NCBI GenBank assembly: GCA_963844205.1
Contig: CAWJNK010000012.1
Span: 1 to 64,000, forward strand
Length of the DNA stretch: 64,000 nucleotides
Reading direction: 5' to 3'
DNA from: DASSUW01 sp963844205
Lineage (GTDB): Bacteria > Actinomycetota > Thermoleophilia > Solirubrobacterales > Solirubrobacteraceae
The translations under genes and the position numbers were made by a program. Shown here in pieces: positions 1 through 8,229 of the stretch (the stretch's first letter is position 1; each line of letters starts with the position of its first letter). The notes beneath the pieces were generated by a model. That model worked only from the letters and a program-made list of their open reading frames with translations. It did not search any database and had not been told where the DNA came from.

Positions 1-21
1 ATTCCTGGCGGGGGCATGAGG

Positions 22-45
22 AAAGGCCTGCAAACGCAGGCCTTT
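22..45. terminator. hairpin, probable terminator
   Basis: A perfect 10-bp stem (22-31 with 36-45) closes an AAAC loop and is followed by a T-containing stretch. It most likely ends a gene that lies left of the window. The 165 bases before the first gene hold nothing else I recognise. Confidence 0.65.
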
Positions 46-165
46 CGTGTTTCTCGGTAGCAGGGCATCGGGCGCCTCGCGGCTGAAGCGGCTTGCGCTC
101 GACGGGCGAGTGCCTCGAAGCCAAGGTGTGGACTCCGCCGTCGGGCGCGCGCGATACTGCGCGTC

Positions 166-1572
166 GTGAGCGGGCGACCCCGGCGAATCGCGATGTCGCG
201 CGTGATCGGGGCGCTCTCGTACGCGCTCGATGTCACGGAGGGGGAGCCGCCGGGGCATGCGCAGCGAACGTGCAAGATCGGCATGCGGCTCGCGGAGGAG
301 CTCGGGCTCGACGCGGCGACGCGGTCGCGCCTGTTCTACGCGCTGCTGCTCAAGGACGCCGGGTGCTCGGCCAACTCGGCCAAGATGGCGGCGCTGTTCG
401 GCGCGGACGATCACGCCATCAAGCGCAGCTCCAAGCGCGTCGACTGGTCGGGGCGGCTGCCGGCGTTCGTCTGGTCCGTGCGTACGGTCGCGCCTCGTGG
501 CTCGCCCCGCGCCCGGCTCGACCGGCTGCTCGCCATCAAGGCTGAAGGCCAGCTGACCCGCGCGCTGATGCAGGCCCGCTGCGATCGCGGCGCCGAGATC
601 GCGCTCATGCTCGGGCTCGAGGCCGAGACCGCCGAGGCGATCCGCACACTCGACGAGCACTGGGACGGCGGCGGCCAGCCGAGCGGGCTGCGCGGGGAGG
701 AGATCCCGCTGCTCGGGCGCATCCTCTGCCTCGCGCAGACGGCCGAGATCTTCCACGCGGCGGGCGGCGTCAAGGCCGCGTGGGCGGTCGCCCGCCGGCG
801 CCGCGGGCGGTGGTTCGATCCCGCGCTCGTCGACGCGCTGGGAGCAATGAGCGGCGACGAGGCGTTCTGGGCGTCGCTGCGCGACGCGGACGATGCATCG
901 GGCTGGGAGCCCGCGGATCGCGAGCTCGAGGTCGACGACGAGCGCCTGGACCGGATCGCGGACGCCTTCGCCGGCGTCGTCGACGCGAAGTCGCCGTGGA
1001 CGTATCGCCATTCCGATCGCGCCTGCGTGATCGTGATGAGTCTCGCCAGCGAGCTCGGGGCCGATGCCGGGACTCTGCGCGATCTGCGCCGCGCGGCGCT
1101 GCTGCACGACGTCGGCAAGCTTGCGGTGTCGAACCGGATCCTCGACAAGCCGGCCCGGCTGACCGCGGCGGAGTTCGCCCAGGTGCGCGTGCATCCCGTC
1201 GTGACCGAGCGGATCCTGGCGCGCGTGCCGGGCTGCGAGCATCTCGCGCACGTGGCAGCCGCACACCACGAGCGGCTCGACGGCGGCGGGTATCCCCGCG
1301 GAATGGCGGGGCCGGAGCTCACAATGCCGATGCGGCTGCTTGCGATCGCCGACGTGTACGAGGCACTGACCTCCGACCGCCCGTACCGCGGCGCCCTCAG
1401 CTCGGACGAGGCGCTGGTGATCATGCGGGCCGAAGTGCCGGCGCGGCTCGACCGCGAGGCGTTCACCTCGCTCGAGCGGCTGCTCGCCGGAGGCGGCGCG
1501 CCACCAGGGCTACGTGGGCGCTACGACGCCCGCCGCGCCGAGGCCGTCCTCGACCGCGGGCCCGGCGGATAG
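166..1572 (+). CDS. HD-GYP-type metal-dependent phosphohydrolase
   Basis: 468 aa with two HD-type halves. The C-terminal half (about residues 255-440) carries HDVGKLAV, then HHERLDGGGYPRG, then IADVYEALTSDRPYR, the metal-binding HD and the GYP-type signature of cyclic-di-GMP phosphodiesterases. The N-terminal half (about residues 10-140) is a degenerate HD region in which the HD pair reads KDAGCS, so it is probably not catalytic. I use the GTG at 166; an ATG at 193 is also possible. No membrane segment is seen, so it should be cytosolic. The gene is monocistronic and convergent with the transporter that follows. Cyclic-di-GMP as the substrate is inferred from the family; other HD-domain nucleotidase activities remain possible. 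Confidence 0.85.
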   Translation: MSGRPRRIAMSRVIGALSYALDVTEGEPPGHAQRTCKIGMRLAEELGLDAATRSRLFYALLLKDAGCSANSAKMAALFGADDHAIKRSSKRVDWSGRLPAFVWSVRTVAPRGSPRARLDRLLAIKAEGQLTRALMQARCDRGAEIALMLGLEAETAEAIRTLDEHWDGGGQPSGLRGEEIPLLGRILCLAQTAEIFHAAGGVKAAWAVARRRRGRWFDPALVDALGAMSGDEAFWASLRDADDASGWEPADRELEVDDERLDRIADAFAGVVDAKSPWTYRHSDRACVIVMSLASELGADAGTLRDLRRAALLHDVGKLAVSNRILDKPARLTAAEFAQVRVHPVVTERILARVPGCEHLAHVAAAHHERLDGGGYPRGMAGPELTMPMRLLAIADVYEALTSDRPYRGALSSDEALVIMRAEVPARLDREAFTSLERLLAGGGAPPGLRGRYDARRAEAVLDRGPGG

Positions 1573-1608
1573 AGCGTCAGGAAGCGGTCGCGAACACGCC
1601 GCTGCCGT

Positions 1609-3636
1609 TTACGAGACGGCCGTGGCCGAGGCGGGGCGGGGCGGGAGTAGGCGGCCGAGCCAGCCTGGGAGCCACCAGTTCGCATCGCCGAGCAGGTGCA
1701 TGATCGCCGGGACGAGGACGAGCCGGATGATCGTGGCGTCGATGAGGATCGCGGTGGCGAGGCCGAGGCCGAACATCTTGATGCGGGGGTCGTCGTCGAA
1801 GACGAAGCCTCCGAACACGGCGATCATGATCAGGGCGGCGGCGGTGATGACTCGTGCCGTGCCGACAACGCCCTGGATCACCGCGGCCCGGTTGTCCCCC
1901 GTGCGGAGGTAGTGCTCGCGGACGCGTGACAGCAGGAAGACCTCGTAGTCCATCGACAGCCCGAACAGGACGGCGAACATGAAGACCGGGATGAACGGGA
2001 GGATCGGGACGGTCGACCCGAGGCCGATCAGGTCGCCCGCCCAGCCCCACTGGAAGACGACGACCACCACCCCGTAGGCGGCACCGACCCCCAGCAGGTT
2101 CAGGATCGCGGCCTTGAGCGGCACGAGCACCGAGCGGAAGACGATGGTGAGCAGCAGGAAGGAGAGCAGGACGACGGCGCCGAGGAAGTACGGCAGGCGA
2201 TCCTCGAGGCGGGCGCCGATGTCGGCCCAGTCGGCGGTGTTGCCGCCGACGTGCGCGTTGACCGTCGAGCGCAGGCGCTGGATCGTGGCAACCGTCGCGT
2301 CGTCCTGCGGGGCGGTGGTCGGGTAGGCGAGCAGGGTGGCCACGCCGCCGCGCAGGTCCGGCGGCGCGACGGCAAAGATGCCCGGATCGGCGGCGACCTC
2401 GGAGCGGACCCGCGACGCATCGGCCGCGCGAGTGACCATGACCAGCGGACCGTTGATCCCCGGTCCGAAGCCTCGGGCGACGAGATCGTAGGCGCGGCGC
2501 TCCGTGCGAGTCTCCGGAAGGTTGCCCTCGTCGGGGAATCCCAGGCGCAGGTCGAGCGCCGGCGCGGCGAGCGCTACCAGCACAACCGTCCCGCCCACGG
2601 CGTACTTCACCGCGTGCAGCGAGACGTGGTCGCCCCAGCGGTGCCAGCGCGCGCCGGAGCTCCCCCGACGGCCGCCGATGCGAGGCCCGACGATCGCAAG
2701 GAACGCCGGGAGGAGCGTGATCGAGGCGAGCACCATGGTCAGGACGACGATCGAGATGCCGATGCCGGCCGCGGTCAGGAACGGGATGCCGGCGACGATC
2801 AGGCCGAGGATCGCGATGACGACGGTGCCGCCGGCGAAGACGACCGCGCGACCGGCGGTCGCGACGGATCGTGCCGCCGCTTCCTCGACCGCGAGCCCCT
2901 GCGCCAGCCCTTCGCGGTGGCGGCTCACGAGCAGCAGGGCGTAGTCGATGCCGACGCCGAGACCGATCATGCTGGCCAGCTGCGGCGCGAAGCTGGGGAT
3001 CGCCACGAAATGGGCGAGCAGCGACATCGAGCTGATCCCGAGCGCGAGCCCGAAGAGCGTGATCCCGACCGGCAGTCCCATCGCGATCACCGACCCGAAC
3101 GCCGCGAGCAGGATCACGATCGCCGCGACGAGGCCGATCAGCTCGCTGATCCCGACGCCGGAGTCCTCGAACGCGGAGAACAGGTCGCCGCCGACTTCGA
3201 TCTGCAATGGCGACCCGGCACGCTGCCCGGCGACGAACGCCTTGAGGCGGTCGAGGTCGGCGAGGCTCAGGTCCTCGATCACCAGATACTGGACGCGGAT
3301 CACCCCCACGCGGCCGTCCGGCGAGACCTCACGGCGAGCGTCCAGCACGTTGGGCAGCGCGGCGACGCCCGCCTGGAGCTCGGCGAGCGCGCCCTCGCGA
3401 AGTGGAGCGTCATCGGCGACGACGATCTGCGCGGTGAGGCCGGCCCGCTCCGAGCCGGCCGCGCTGAGCGCGGCGCGGGCCCGCGCGGAGTCCGACCCGG
3501 GCACGTCGAACGTGTCCTCCAGATCGCGGCCGAAGCCCGCAGCGGCGGCGATCACGAGCACGGCGACGGCGAGCCACGCGCCGACGGTGGCGTATGGACG
3601 GCTGGCTGCGAGGCGACCAAGGCGGTAGAGCGACAT
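1609..3636 (-). CDS. MMPL/RND family membrane transporter
   Basis: 675 aa from the ATG at 3636. The frame stays open upstream, but that region is Arg/Pro-rich, overlaps the divergent promoter and does not look like a membrane protein. The protein begins with a short cytoplasmic stretch and one membrane helix, then an extracytoplasmic domain, and has two blocks of five or so helices. Each block carries the MMPL hallmark: GLGVGIDYALLLVSRHREG in the first and GLSMDYEVFLLSRVREHY in the second. This two-fold layout is that of MmpL lipid or drug exporters driven by the proton gradient. It is divergent from a two-component system, which may regulate it; the substrate cannot be read from sequence. 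Confidence 0.9.
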   Translation of the reverse strand: MSLYRLGRLAASRPYATVGAWLAVAVLVIAAAAGFGRDLEDTFDVPGSDSARARAALSAAGSERAGLTAQIVVADDAPLREGALAELQAGVAALPNVLDARREVSPDGRVGVIRVQYLVIEDLSLADLDRLKAFVAGQRAGSPLQIEVGGDLFSAFEDSGVGISELIGLVAAIVILLAAFGSVIAMGLPVGITLFGLALGISSMSLLAHFVAIPSFAPQLASMIGLGVGIDYALLLVSRHREGLAQGLAVEEAAARSVATAGRAVVFAGGTVVIAILGLIVAGIPFLTAAGIGISIVVLTMVLASITLLPAFLAIVGPRIGGRRGSSGARWHRWGDHVSLHAVKYAVGGTVVLVALAAPALDLRLGFPDEGNLPETRTERRAYDLVARGFGPGINGPLVMVTRAADASRVRSEVAADPGIFAVAPPDLRGGVATLLAYPTTAPQDDATVATIQRLRSTVNAHVGGNTADWADIGARLEDRLPYFLGAVVLLSFLLLTIVFRSVLVPLKAAILNLLGVGAAYGVVVVVFQWGWAGDLIGLGSTVPILPFIPVFMFAVLFGLSMDYEVFLLSRVREHYLRTGDNRAAVIQGVVGTARVITAAALIMIAVFGGFVFDDDPRIKMFGLGLATAILIDATIIRLVLVPAIMHLLGDANWWLPGWLGRLLPPRPASATAVS

Positions 3637-3758
3637 GACGTCGATCGTCCCGTCGCGCGCCGGCCGTGACCATCGGGCGGACGGACACATTTCCCCCGGC
3701 CACATGGCCGATGCGCGGTCCGCACTTCCGGCCGATGGCGAGACCCGCGCCCCGGGTT

Positions 3759-3764
3759 TACGGT
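3759..3764 (+). promoter_or_regulatory. TANNNT -10 box, leaderless start
   Basis: TACGGT ends six bases before the GTG at 3771, and no ribosome binding site is present. This fits transcription starting at the start codon of the kinase gene and supports that codon over the upstream in-frame ATG at 3666. Confidence 0.5.
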
Positions 3765-3770
3765 GACGCC

Positions 3771-4901
3771 GTGGCAAGCAGCGCCGTCCGATCCTTCCTG
3801 GCCGAGCCTCCGGCTCCCGATCCGCCCGCCCGCGTCTGGCGCGACTGGCTGCTGCTGGCGGTGATCGCGCTGTCCGCGGTGCTCGAGACGATCTTCCGCG
3901 AGGACCTGGTCTGGCGGCCGGCCGGCCTCGTCGTCTGCCTGGGACTGTCGGTGACGCTCCTCTGGCGCCGGACGCGTCCGCTGATCATGACGGCGATCGC
4001 GTTCGGCGGCACCAATCTGCTGGATACCGCCGGGCGCCTGTTCGCCGACGAGCCGACGGCGGTCCTGATCACCACCGCGTACGTGCTGCTGTTCCCCTAC
4101 GCGCTGCTCCGCTGGGGGTCCGGGCGCGACGCGGCGATCGGCATGGGGCTGATCCTCGGCCTCCACGCCGTCACGGAGACCGCGGCCGGCAACTTCGGCG
4201 ACCTCATCCTCGGTGCGGCGTTCTTCCTGTTCTCCGCCGCGCTCGGCGCCTCCGTGCGCTACCGGACCGGTTCGCGGCTGCGCGAGCGCGACCAGGTCAG
4301 GCTGCGCGAGCGTGCGCAGCTTGCGCGCGAGCTGCACGACACGGTCGCGCATCACGTGTCGGCGATCGCGGTCCGCGCCCAGGCCGGCCGCACGCTCGCT
4401 GCCACGCAGCCCGCGGCCGCCGTCGACGCGCTCGAGGTCATCGAGGAGGCGGCGTCGCGCACGCTCACGGAGCTGCGCGCGATCGTCGGCGCGCTGCGCG
4501 ACGGCGACGATGCCGACCTCGCGCCGCAGCGCGGTGTCGCCGATGTCGCGCGGCTCGCGGCCGCCGCCGACGGGCCGCGCGTGGAGGTGGAGCTGAACGG
4601 CGACCTCGAGGGCCTGCAGCCGATGGTCGGGGCCGCCGTCTACCGGATCGCGCAGGAGTCGATCACCAACGCCGTCCGGCACGCGCGTCACGCGATCCGG
4701 ATCGACGTTCGCGTCACCGGGGAGCGGGACTGCGTGCGCCTCACCGTGCTCGACGACGGCGAGCCGGGCGCCGCGTCGCCGCCGGGCTACGGCCTCGCGG
4801 GAATGGCGGAGCGTGCCGCCCTGCTCGGCGGCACGCTCGAGGCCGGACCGACCGGACGCGGCTGGCTCGTGGAGGCCACGCTGCCGAGGACCGGCGCATG
4901 A
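3771..4901 (+). CDS. NarL-type sensor histidine kinase (HisKA_3)
   Basis: 376 aa from the GTG at 3771. The N-terminal part (about residues 20-165) holds several hydrophobic segments of a membrane sensor without a recognisable ligand domain. The phosphoacceptor motif is QLARELHDTVAHHVSAIAV (H about residue 190), the HisKA_3 type used by NarL/DesK-family kinases. A HATPase domain follows with AQESITNAVRHA as the N box and YGLAGMAERA near the end. The gene overlaps the next by four bases (ATGA), so kinase and regulator are co-translated. The divergent MMPL transporter starts 135 bases upstream and is a plausible target. The signal sensed is unknown. Confidence 0.92.
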   Translation: MASSAVRSFLAEPPAPDPPARVWRDWLLLAVIALSAVLETIFREDLVWRPAGLVVCLGLSVTLLWRRTRPLIMTAIAFGGTNLLDTAGRLFADEPTAVLITTAYVLLFPYALLRWGSGRDAAIGMGLILGLHAVTETAAGNFGDLILGAAFFLFSAALGASVRYRTGSRLRERDQVRLRERAQLARELHDTVAHHVSAIAVRAQAGRTLAATQPAAAVDALEVIEEAASRTLTELRAIVGALRDGDDADLAPQRGVADVARLAAAADGPRVEVELNGDLEGLQPMVGAAVYRIAQESITNAVRHARHAIRIDVRVTGERDCVRLTVLDDGEPGAASPPGYGLAGMAERAALLGGTLEAGPTGRGWLVEATLPRTGA

Positions 4902-5551
4902 TCCGCGTGCTCGTCGCCGACGACCAGGAGATCGTTCGCACCGGGCTGAGGATGATCCTCGACGCCCAGCCCGGCATCGAGGTCGTCGGCGAGGCCGCGG
5001 ACGGACGCGCGGCGGTGTCCCTTGCTCGCGAGCTGCGGCCCGATGTCTGCCTGTTCGACATCCGCATGCCGGAGCTCGACGGCATCGAGGCGACACGGCA
5101 GCTCGCCGGCCCGGAGATCGAGGACCCGCTGGCGATCGTGGTCATCACCACGTTCGACCTCGACGAGTACGTCCACGGCGCGCTGAAGGCCGGCGCCCGC
5201 GGCTTTCTTCTCAAGGACGCCGGCCCCGAGCTGCTCGTCCAGGCGATCCACTCGGCCGCCAACGGCGACGCCCTGATCGCCCCCAGCGTGACCGCGCGGC
5301 TGCTCGCCGCGTTCTCCGACGCCTCGGCGACGACACCGCCGGCCCAGCCCCGGGAGCCCTTGACCGCCCGCGAGGAGGAGGTGCTCGTGCGGGTCGCGCG
5401 CGGCCGGACCAACGCCGAGATCGCCGACGAGCTGTACATCAGCCTCAGCACGACCAAAACCCACCTCGCCAGCCTGATGAGCAAGCTCGGCGCTCGCAAC
5501 CGGGTCGAGCTGGCGATGTGGGCCTACGAGACTGACCGCATCAACCGCTGA
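4898..5551 (+). CDS. NarL/LuxR-type response regulator
   Basis: 217 aa, overlapping the kinase gene by ATGA. The receiver domain (1-120) shows the acidic pair in VADDQE, the phosphoacceptor Asp in CLFDIRMPELDG and Lys in LLKDAG. The C-terminal LuxR-type HTH (about 155-212) reads LTAREEEVLVRVARGRTNAE and then ISLSTTKTHLASLMSKLGA. It is the cognate partner of the kinase just upstream. Its last 28 bases overlap the end of the convergent tetR-like gene, so transcription of the two may interfere. Confidence 0.95.
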   Translation: MIRVLVADDQEIVRTGLRMILDAQPGIEVVGEAADGRAAVSLARELRPDVCLFDIRMPELDGIEATRQLAGPEIEDPLAIVVITTFDLDEYVHGALKAGARGFLLKDAGPELLVQAIHSAANGDALIAPSVTARLLAAFSDASATTPPAQPREPLTAREEEVLVRVARGRTNAEIADELYISLSTTKTHLASLMSKLGARNRVELAMWAYETDRINR

Positions 5552-6096
5552 CTCAGCATCTCGCTCACCGCGGCGACCGCCGACTCCGCGTCGAGGCCGG
5601 TCCCACGGAACGCCTCCCATGTGTTGAGATCGATCATCGCCCGGGTGATCGCGCGGTCGCGCACATCAATGTCGAGCGGTTCGAGTGCGCTGTCGACGAG
5701 GGCTGAGAGAGCGGCCTCGAACGCCTGATAAAGGACGGCGACGCTCGGGTGCACGTCGGGCTCGCGCCGGACCACCTGCAACTCGCGCGAGCCGCGCTCG
5801 TAGATCGCGAACGCCTCGCGGACCAGTCGCCCAACGCGCTCCGCCCCATGGAGTCCCTCGAACAGCCCCGCGGCGTCGTCCGGCATTGCGACGACAGACA
5901 TCGAGACCTCACCGCAGGCCGGCACGAGCTCGTCGAGCGACGGGAAGTGGCGGTAGACGGTCCCGACGCCGACGCCTGCTCGAGCCGCGATGGCGTCCCA
6001 GCTCGTCGCGGCGATGCCCTGCTCGGTGTGGAGCTCCCGTGTCGCGTCGATGATCCGCCGCCGCGTCTGCGCGACCGCCGAGGCCCTACGGGTCAT
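5524..6096 (-). CDS. TetR-family transcriptional regulator
   Basis: 190 aa from the ATG at 6096 (alternative ATG at 6117; upstream residues do not resemble the family). The N-terminal HTH reads ARAGVGVGTVYRHFPSLDEL, the standard TetR recognition helix and following turn. The C-terminal ligand domain is unassigned. The gene is divergent from a cupin gene. The space between them holds an inverted repeat that overlaps the cupin promoter, so autorepression and control of the cupin are expected. The 3' end overlaps the response regulator gene. Confidence 0.88.
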   Translation of the reverse strand: MTRRASAVAQTRRRIIDATRELHTEQGIAATSWDAIAARAGVGVGTVYRHFPSLDELVPACGEVSMSVVAMPDDAAGLFEGLHGAERVGRLVREAFAIYERGSRELQVVRREPDVHPSVAVLYQAFEAALSALVDSALEPLDIDVRDRAITRAMIDLNTWEAFRGTGLDAESAVAAVSEMLSQRLMRSVS

Positions 6097-6106
6097 GTCA
6101 TATTTT

Positions 6107-6140
6107 CGCGGAGACATTTCCTTGACGAATTCTCTCCGCG
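6107..6140. promoter_or_regulatory. probable TetR operator
   Basis: Two 8-bp arms, CGCGGAGA at 6107-6114 and TCTCCGCG at 6133-6140, are perfect inverted copies with 18 bases between them. Both carry similar AT-rich outer flanks. The right arm sits between the -35 and -10 boxes of the cupin promoter and the left arm covers the likely tetR start region, so a bound regulator would block both genes. Confidence 0.65.
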
Positions 6141-6150
6141 TAATTATAGT
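6122..6150 (+). promoter_or_regulatory. sigma-70-type promoter of the cupin gene
   Basis: TTGACG at 6122-6127 and TATAGT at 6145-6150 are separated by exactly 17 bases. It is the best consensus promoter in the window, which suggests strong expression once the repressor leaves the overlapping operator. Confidence 0.75.
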
Positions 6151-6178
6151 CGCCGACGTCGTCCTCCCCAAATCCCCC

Positions 6179-6185
6179 AAAGGAG
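6179..6185 (+). promoter_or_regulatory. strong ribosome binding site
   Basis: AAAGGAG lies six bases before the ATG at 6192 and fixes the cupin start. It stands out because most starts here have no such site. Confidence 0.7.
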
Positions 6186-6191
6186 CCACGT

Positions 6192-6641
6192 ATGGCGACC
6201 CTCCCCCAAGCCCCGACGGCCCAGCAGTACTGGTTCTTCGGCATGCTCGCCGAGATCAAGGCGTCCGCCGCCGACACCGGCGGCCAGTACACGCTGGTCG
6301 AGATGACCGCGCCCGCGGGCCTGCAGACCCCGCTGCACGTCCACTACCGCGAGGACGAGGGCTTCTACGTCCTCGAGGGCTCGATCACGATCGAGCTCGC
6401 CGACGAGACCGTCGAGGTCGGCGCCGGCCAGCACGCCTACGGCCCGCGCGACATCCCGCATCGCTTCACGGTCGGGCCCGACGGCGCCCGGATGCTGTGG
6501 GTGCTCGCCCCGTCGGGCTTCGAGGACTTCATCGCCGACGTCAGCGTGCCGGCCGAGGCGCCGACCGTCCCCCCGGCGACCGTCCTCCCGCCCGCCGACG
6601 CCGCCGAGATCGTCCGGCGGCACGGCATGGAGCTGCTCTAG
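6192..6641 (+). CDS. cupin-domain protein
   Basis: 149 aa, a single cupin barrel. Motif 1 has PLHVHYREDEGFYVLEG (two His, one Glu as metal ligands) and motif 2 has PRDIPHRF. This matches small quercetin-dioxygenase-like cupins that bind Fe, Mn or Ni. No signal peptide is seen. It has its own consensus promoter, is divergent from a TetR regulator and is followed by a hairpin, so it is a one-gene stress- or substrate-inducible unit. Enzymatic activity is not certain; many such cupins only bind small ligands. Confidence 0.85.
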   Translation: MATLPQAPTAQQYWFFGMLAEIKASAADTGGQYTLVEMTAPAGLQTPLHVHYREDEGFYVLEGSITIELADETVEVGAGQHAYGPRDIPHRFTVGPDGARMLWVLAPSGFEDFIADVSVPAEAPTVPPATVLPPADAAEIVRRHGMELL

Positions 6642-6652
6642 AACCACGTTGC

Positions 6653-6681
6653 GTAGGCCCCCGGGGCAACCCGGGGCCTAC
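6653..6681 (+). terminator. hairpin after the cupin gene
   Basis: GTAGGCCCC (6653-6661) pairs with GGGGCCTAC (6673-6681). An inner GGG/CCC pair and a GCAA loop follow, with one bulged C. There is no T tract, which is usual in very high GC genomes. Confidence 0.55.
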
Positions 6682-6778
6682 GACTCGACGCCCGCGCTGC
6701 GCTCGACCCGCTCGAGCGCCGGATCCGTCACCTACGCACGCCGTCGCGGGGAGGTTCGAATGAGCAACACTGCAGGGT

Positions 6779-7507
6779 GTGGACGAGGGGTACTTCGGCG
6801 AGCGGGTCGCGGCGTCCTACGACGAGCGGTCGGCGGACGTGTCGACGCCGGAGGTGGTCGGGCCCGCGGTCGACCTGCTCGCCGACCTGGCGGGCGGCGG
6901 CGCCGCCCTCGAGTTCGCGATCGGCACCGGCCGGCTCGCGCTCCCGCTCGCGGCGCGCGGCGTCAGGGTCTCCGGGATCGACAACTCCGAGGCGATGGTG
7001 GCCCAGCTGCGTGCGAAGCCTGGGGCGGACGCGGTCGTGGCCATGGTCGGGGACATGGCGAGCACCAAGCTCGACGGCGAGTTCTCGCTCGTCTACCTCG
7101 TCTTCAACACGATCTTCAACCTGACCACGCAGGACGGTCAGGTGGCGTGCTTCGAGAACGCCGCTGCCCACCTGCGCAGCGGCGGCCGGTTCGTGATCGA
7201 GGCGAGGGTGCCCGAGCTGCAACGGCTGCCGCCGGGCCAGACCGTCCTGCCCTGGCGCGCGCATCCCGACGGCCTGTCGTTCTACGCCTACGACGTCGTG
7301 ACCCAGCGCCTCAGCGGCCAGCACTACTACCTCGTCGGCGGCGCCGTCGAGGCGAGCCCCACGGAGATGCGATACGCGTGGCCGGCCGAGCTCGACCTGA
7401 TGGCCCGCCTCGCCGGCATGACGCTGGAACACCGGTGGGGCGGCTGGGAGCGCGAGCCGTTCACGGCGCTCAGCCCGTCCCACGTCTCGGTCTACGAGAA
7501 GCCATGA
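6779..7507 (+). CDS. class I SAM-dependent methyltransferase, copy 1
   Basis: 242 aa from a GTG start chosen because it aligns with the start of the following paralogue. The SAM-binding motif is LEFAIGTGRLALPLA (about residues 40-54), followed by the acidic GIDNSEAM. This is the Methyltransf_25-type fold. The next gene is a close tandem copy joined by ATGA. The substrate is unknown; the family includes small-molecule methyltransferases. No DNA- or RNA-binding domain is visible. Confidence 0.85.
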   Translation: MDEGYFGERVAASYDERSADVSTPEVVGPAVDLLADLAGGGAALEFAIGTGRLALPLAARGVRVSGIDNSEAMVAQLRAKPGADAVVAMVGDMASTKLDGEFSLVYLVFNTIFNLTTQDGQVACFENAAAHLRSGGRFVIEARVPELQRLPPGQTVLPWRAHPDGLSFYAYDVVTQRLSGQHYYLVGGAVEASPTEMRYAWPAELDLMARLAGMTLEHRWGGWEREPFTALSPSHVSVYEKP

Positions 7508-8229
7508 GCGAGGGGTTCTTCGGCGAGCGGGTGGCGGCGTTCTACGACGAGCGATCGGCGGACATGTCGACGCCCGCGGTCGTCGGGCCCGTCGTGGACC
7601 TGCTCGCCGACCTGGCGGGCGGCGGCGCCGCGCTGGAGTTCGCGATCGGCACCGGCCGGATCGCGCTGCCCCTCGCCGAGCGCGTCACGGTCGCCGGCAT
7701 CGACGATTCCGAGGCGATGGTGTCCCGGCTCCGCGAGAAACCGAGAGCGGAGCGGATCGAGGTCGTGGTCGGCGACATGGCGACGACCCGCCTCGACGGC
7801 GAGTTCTCGCTCGTCTACCTCGTCTTCAACACGATCTCCAACCTCACCACGCAGGACGCGCAGGTCGCGTGCTTCGAGAACGCCGCCGCCCACCTCCGGG
7901 TGGGCGGCCGGTTCGTGATCGAGAACAACGTCCCCGCGCTGCAGAGCCTGCCGCCCGGCCAGAGCGTGCTGCCGTTCCGCGCCGATCCCGAGGGCTTCTC
8001 GTTCGACGTCTACGACGTCGTCACCCAGCGGTTCAGCTCGCAGCACTTCTACCTCGTCGACGGCAGGGTCGAGGCGTACCCCGTCGAGTTCCGCTACGCG
8101 TGGCCCGCCGAGCTCGACCTCATGGCGCGGCTCGCGGGCATGCGACTGCAAGACCGCTGGGCCGGCTGGAGGCGCGAGCCGTTCACCGCGCTCAGCCCCG
8201 CCCACGTCTCGGTCTACCGCAAGGCCTGA
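7504..8229 (+). CDS. class I SAM-dependent methyltransferase, copy 2
   Basis: 241 aa, overlapping copy 1 by ATGA. It shares nearly the whole layout with copy 1, including ALEFAIGTGR, FSLVYLVFNTI and the YAWPAELDLMARLAGM stretch, so the two arose by tandem duplication. Differences cluster after the SAM site and may reflect different substrates. Its last 16 bases overlap the end of the convergent oxidoreductase gene. Confidence 0.85.
   Translation: MSEGFFGERVAAFYDERSADMSTPAVVGPVVDLLADLAGGGAALEFAIGTGRIALPLAERVTVAGIDDSEAMVSRLREKPRAERIEVVVGDMATTRLDGEFSLVYLVFNTISNLTTQDAQVACFENAAAHLRVGGRFVIENNVPALQSLPPGQSVLPFRADPEGFSFDVYDVVTQRFSSQHFYLVDGRVEAYPVEFRYAWPAELDLMARLAGMRLQDRWAGWRREPFTALSPAHVSVYRKA

Noticed and set aside
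2251..3669. Long plus-strand open frame opposite the MMPL gene
   Set aside because: Arg/Asp/Gly-rich shadow of a clear membrane transporter on the other strand; high GC opens such frames.
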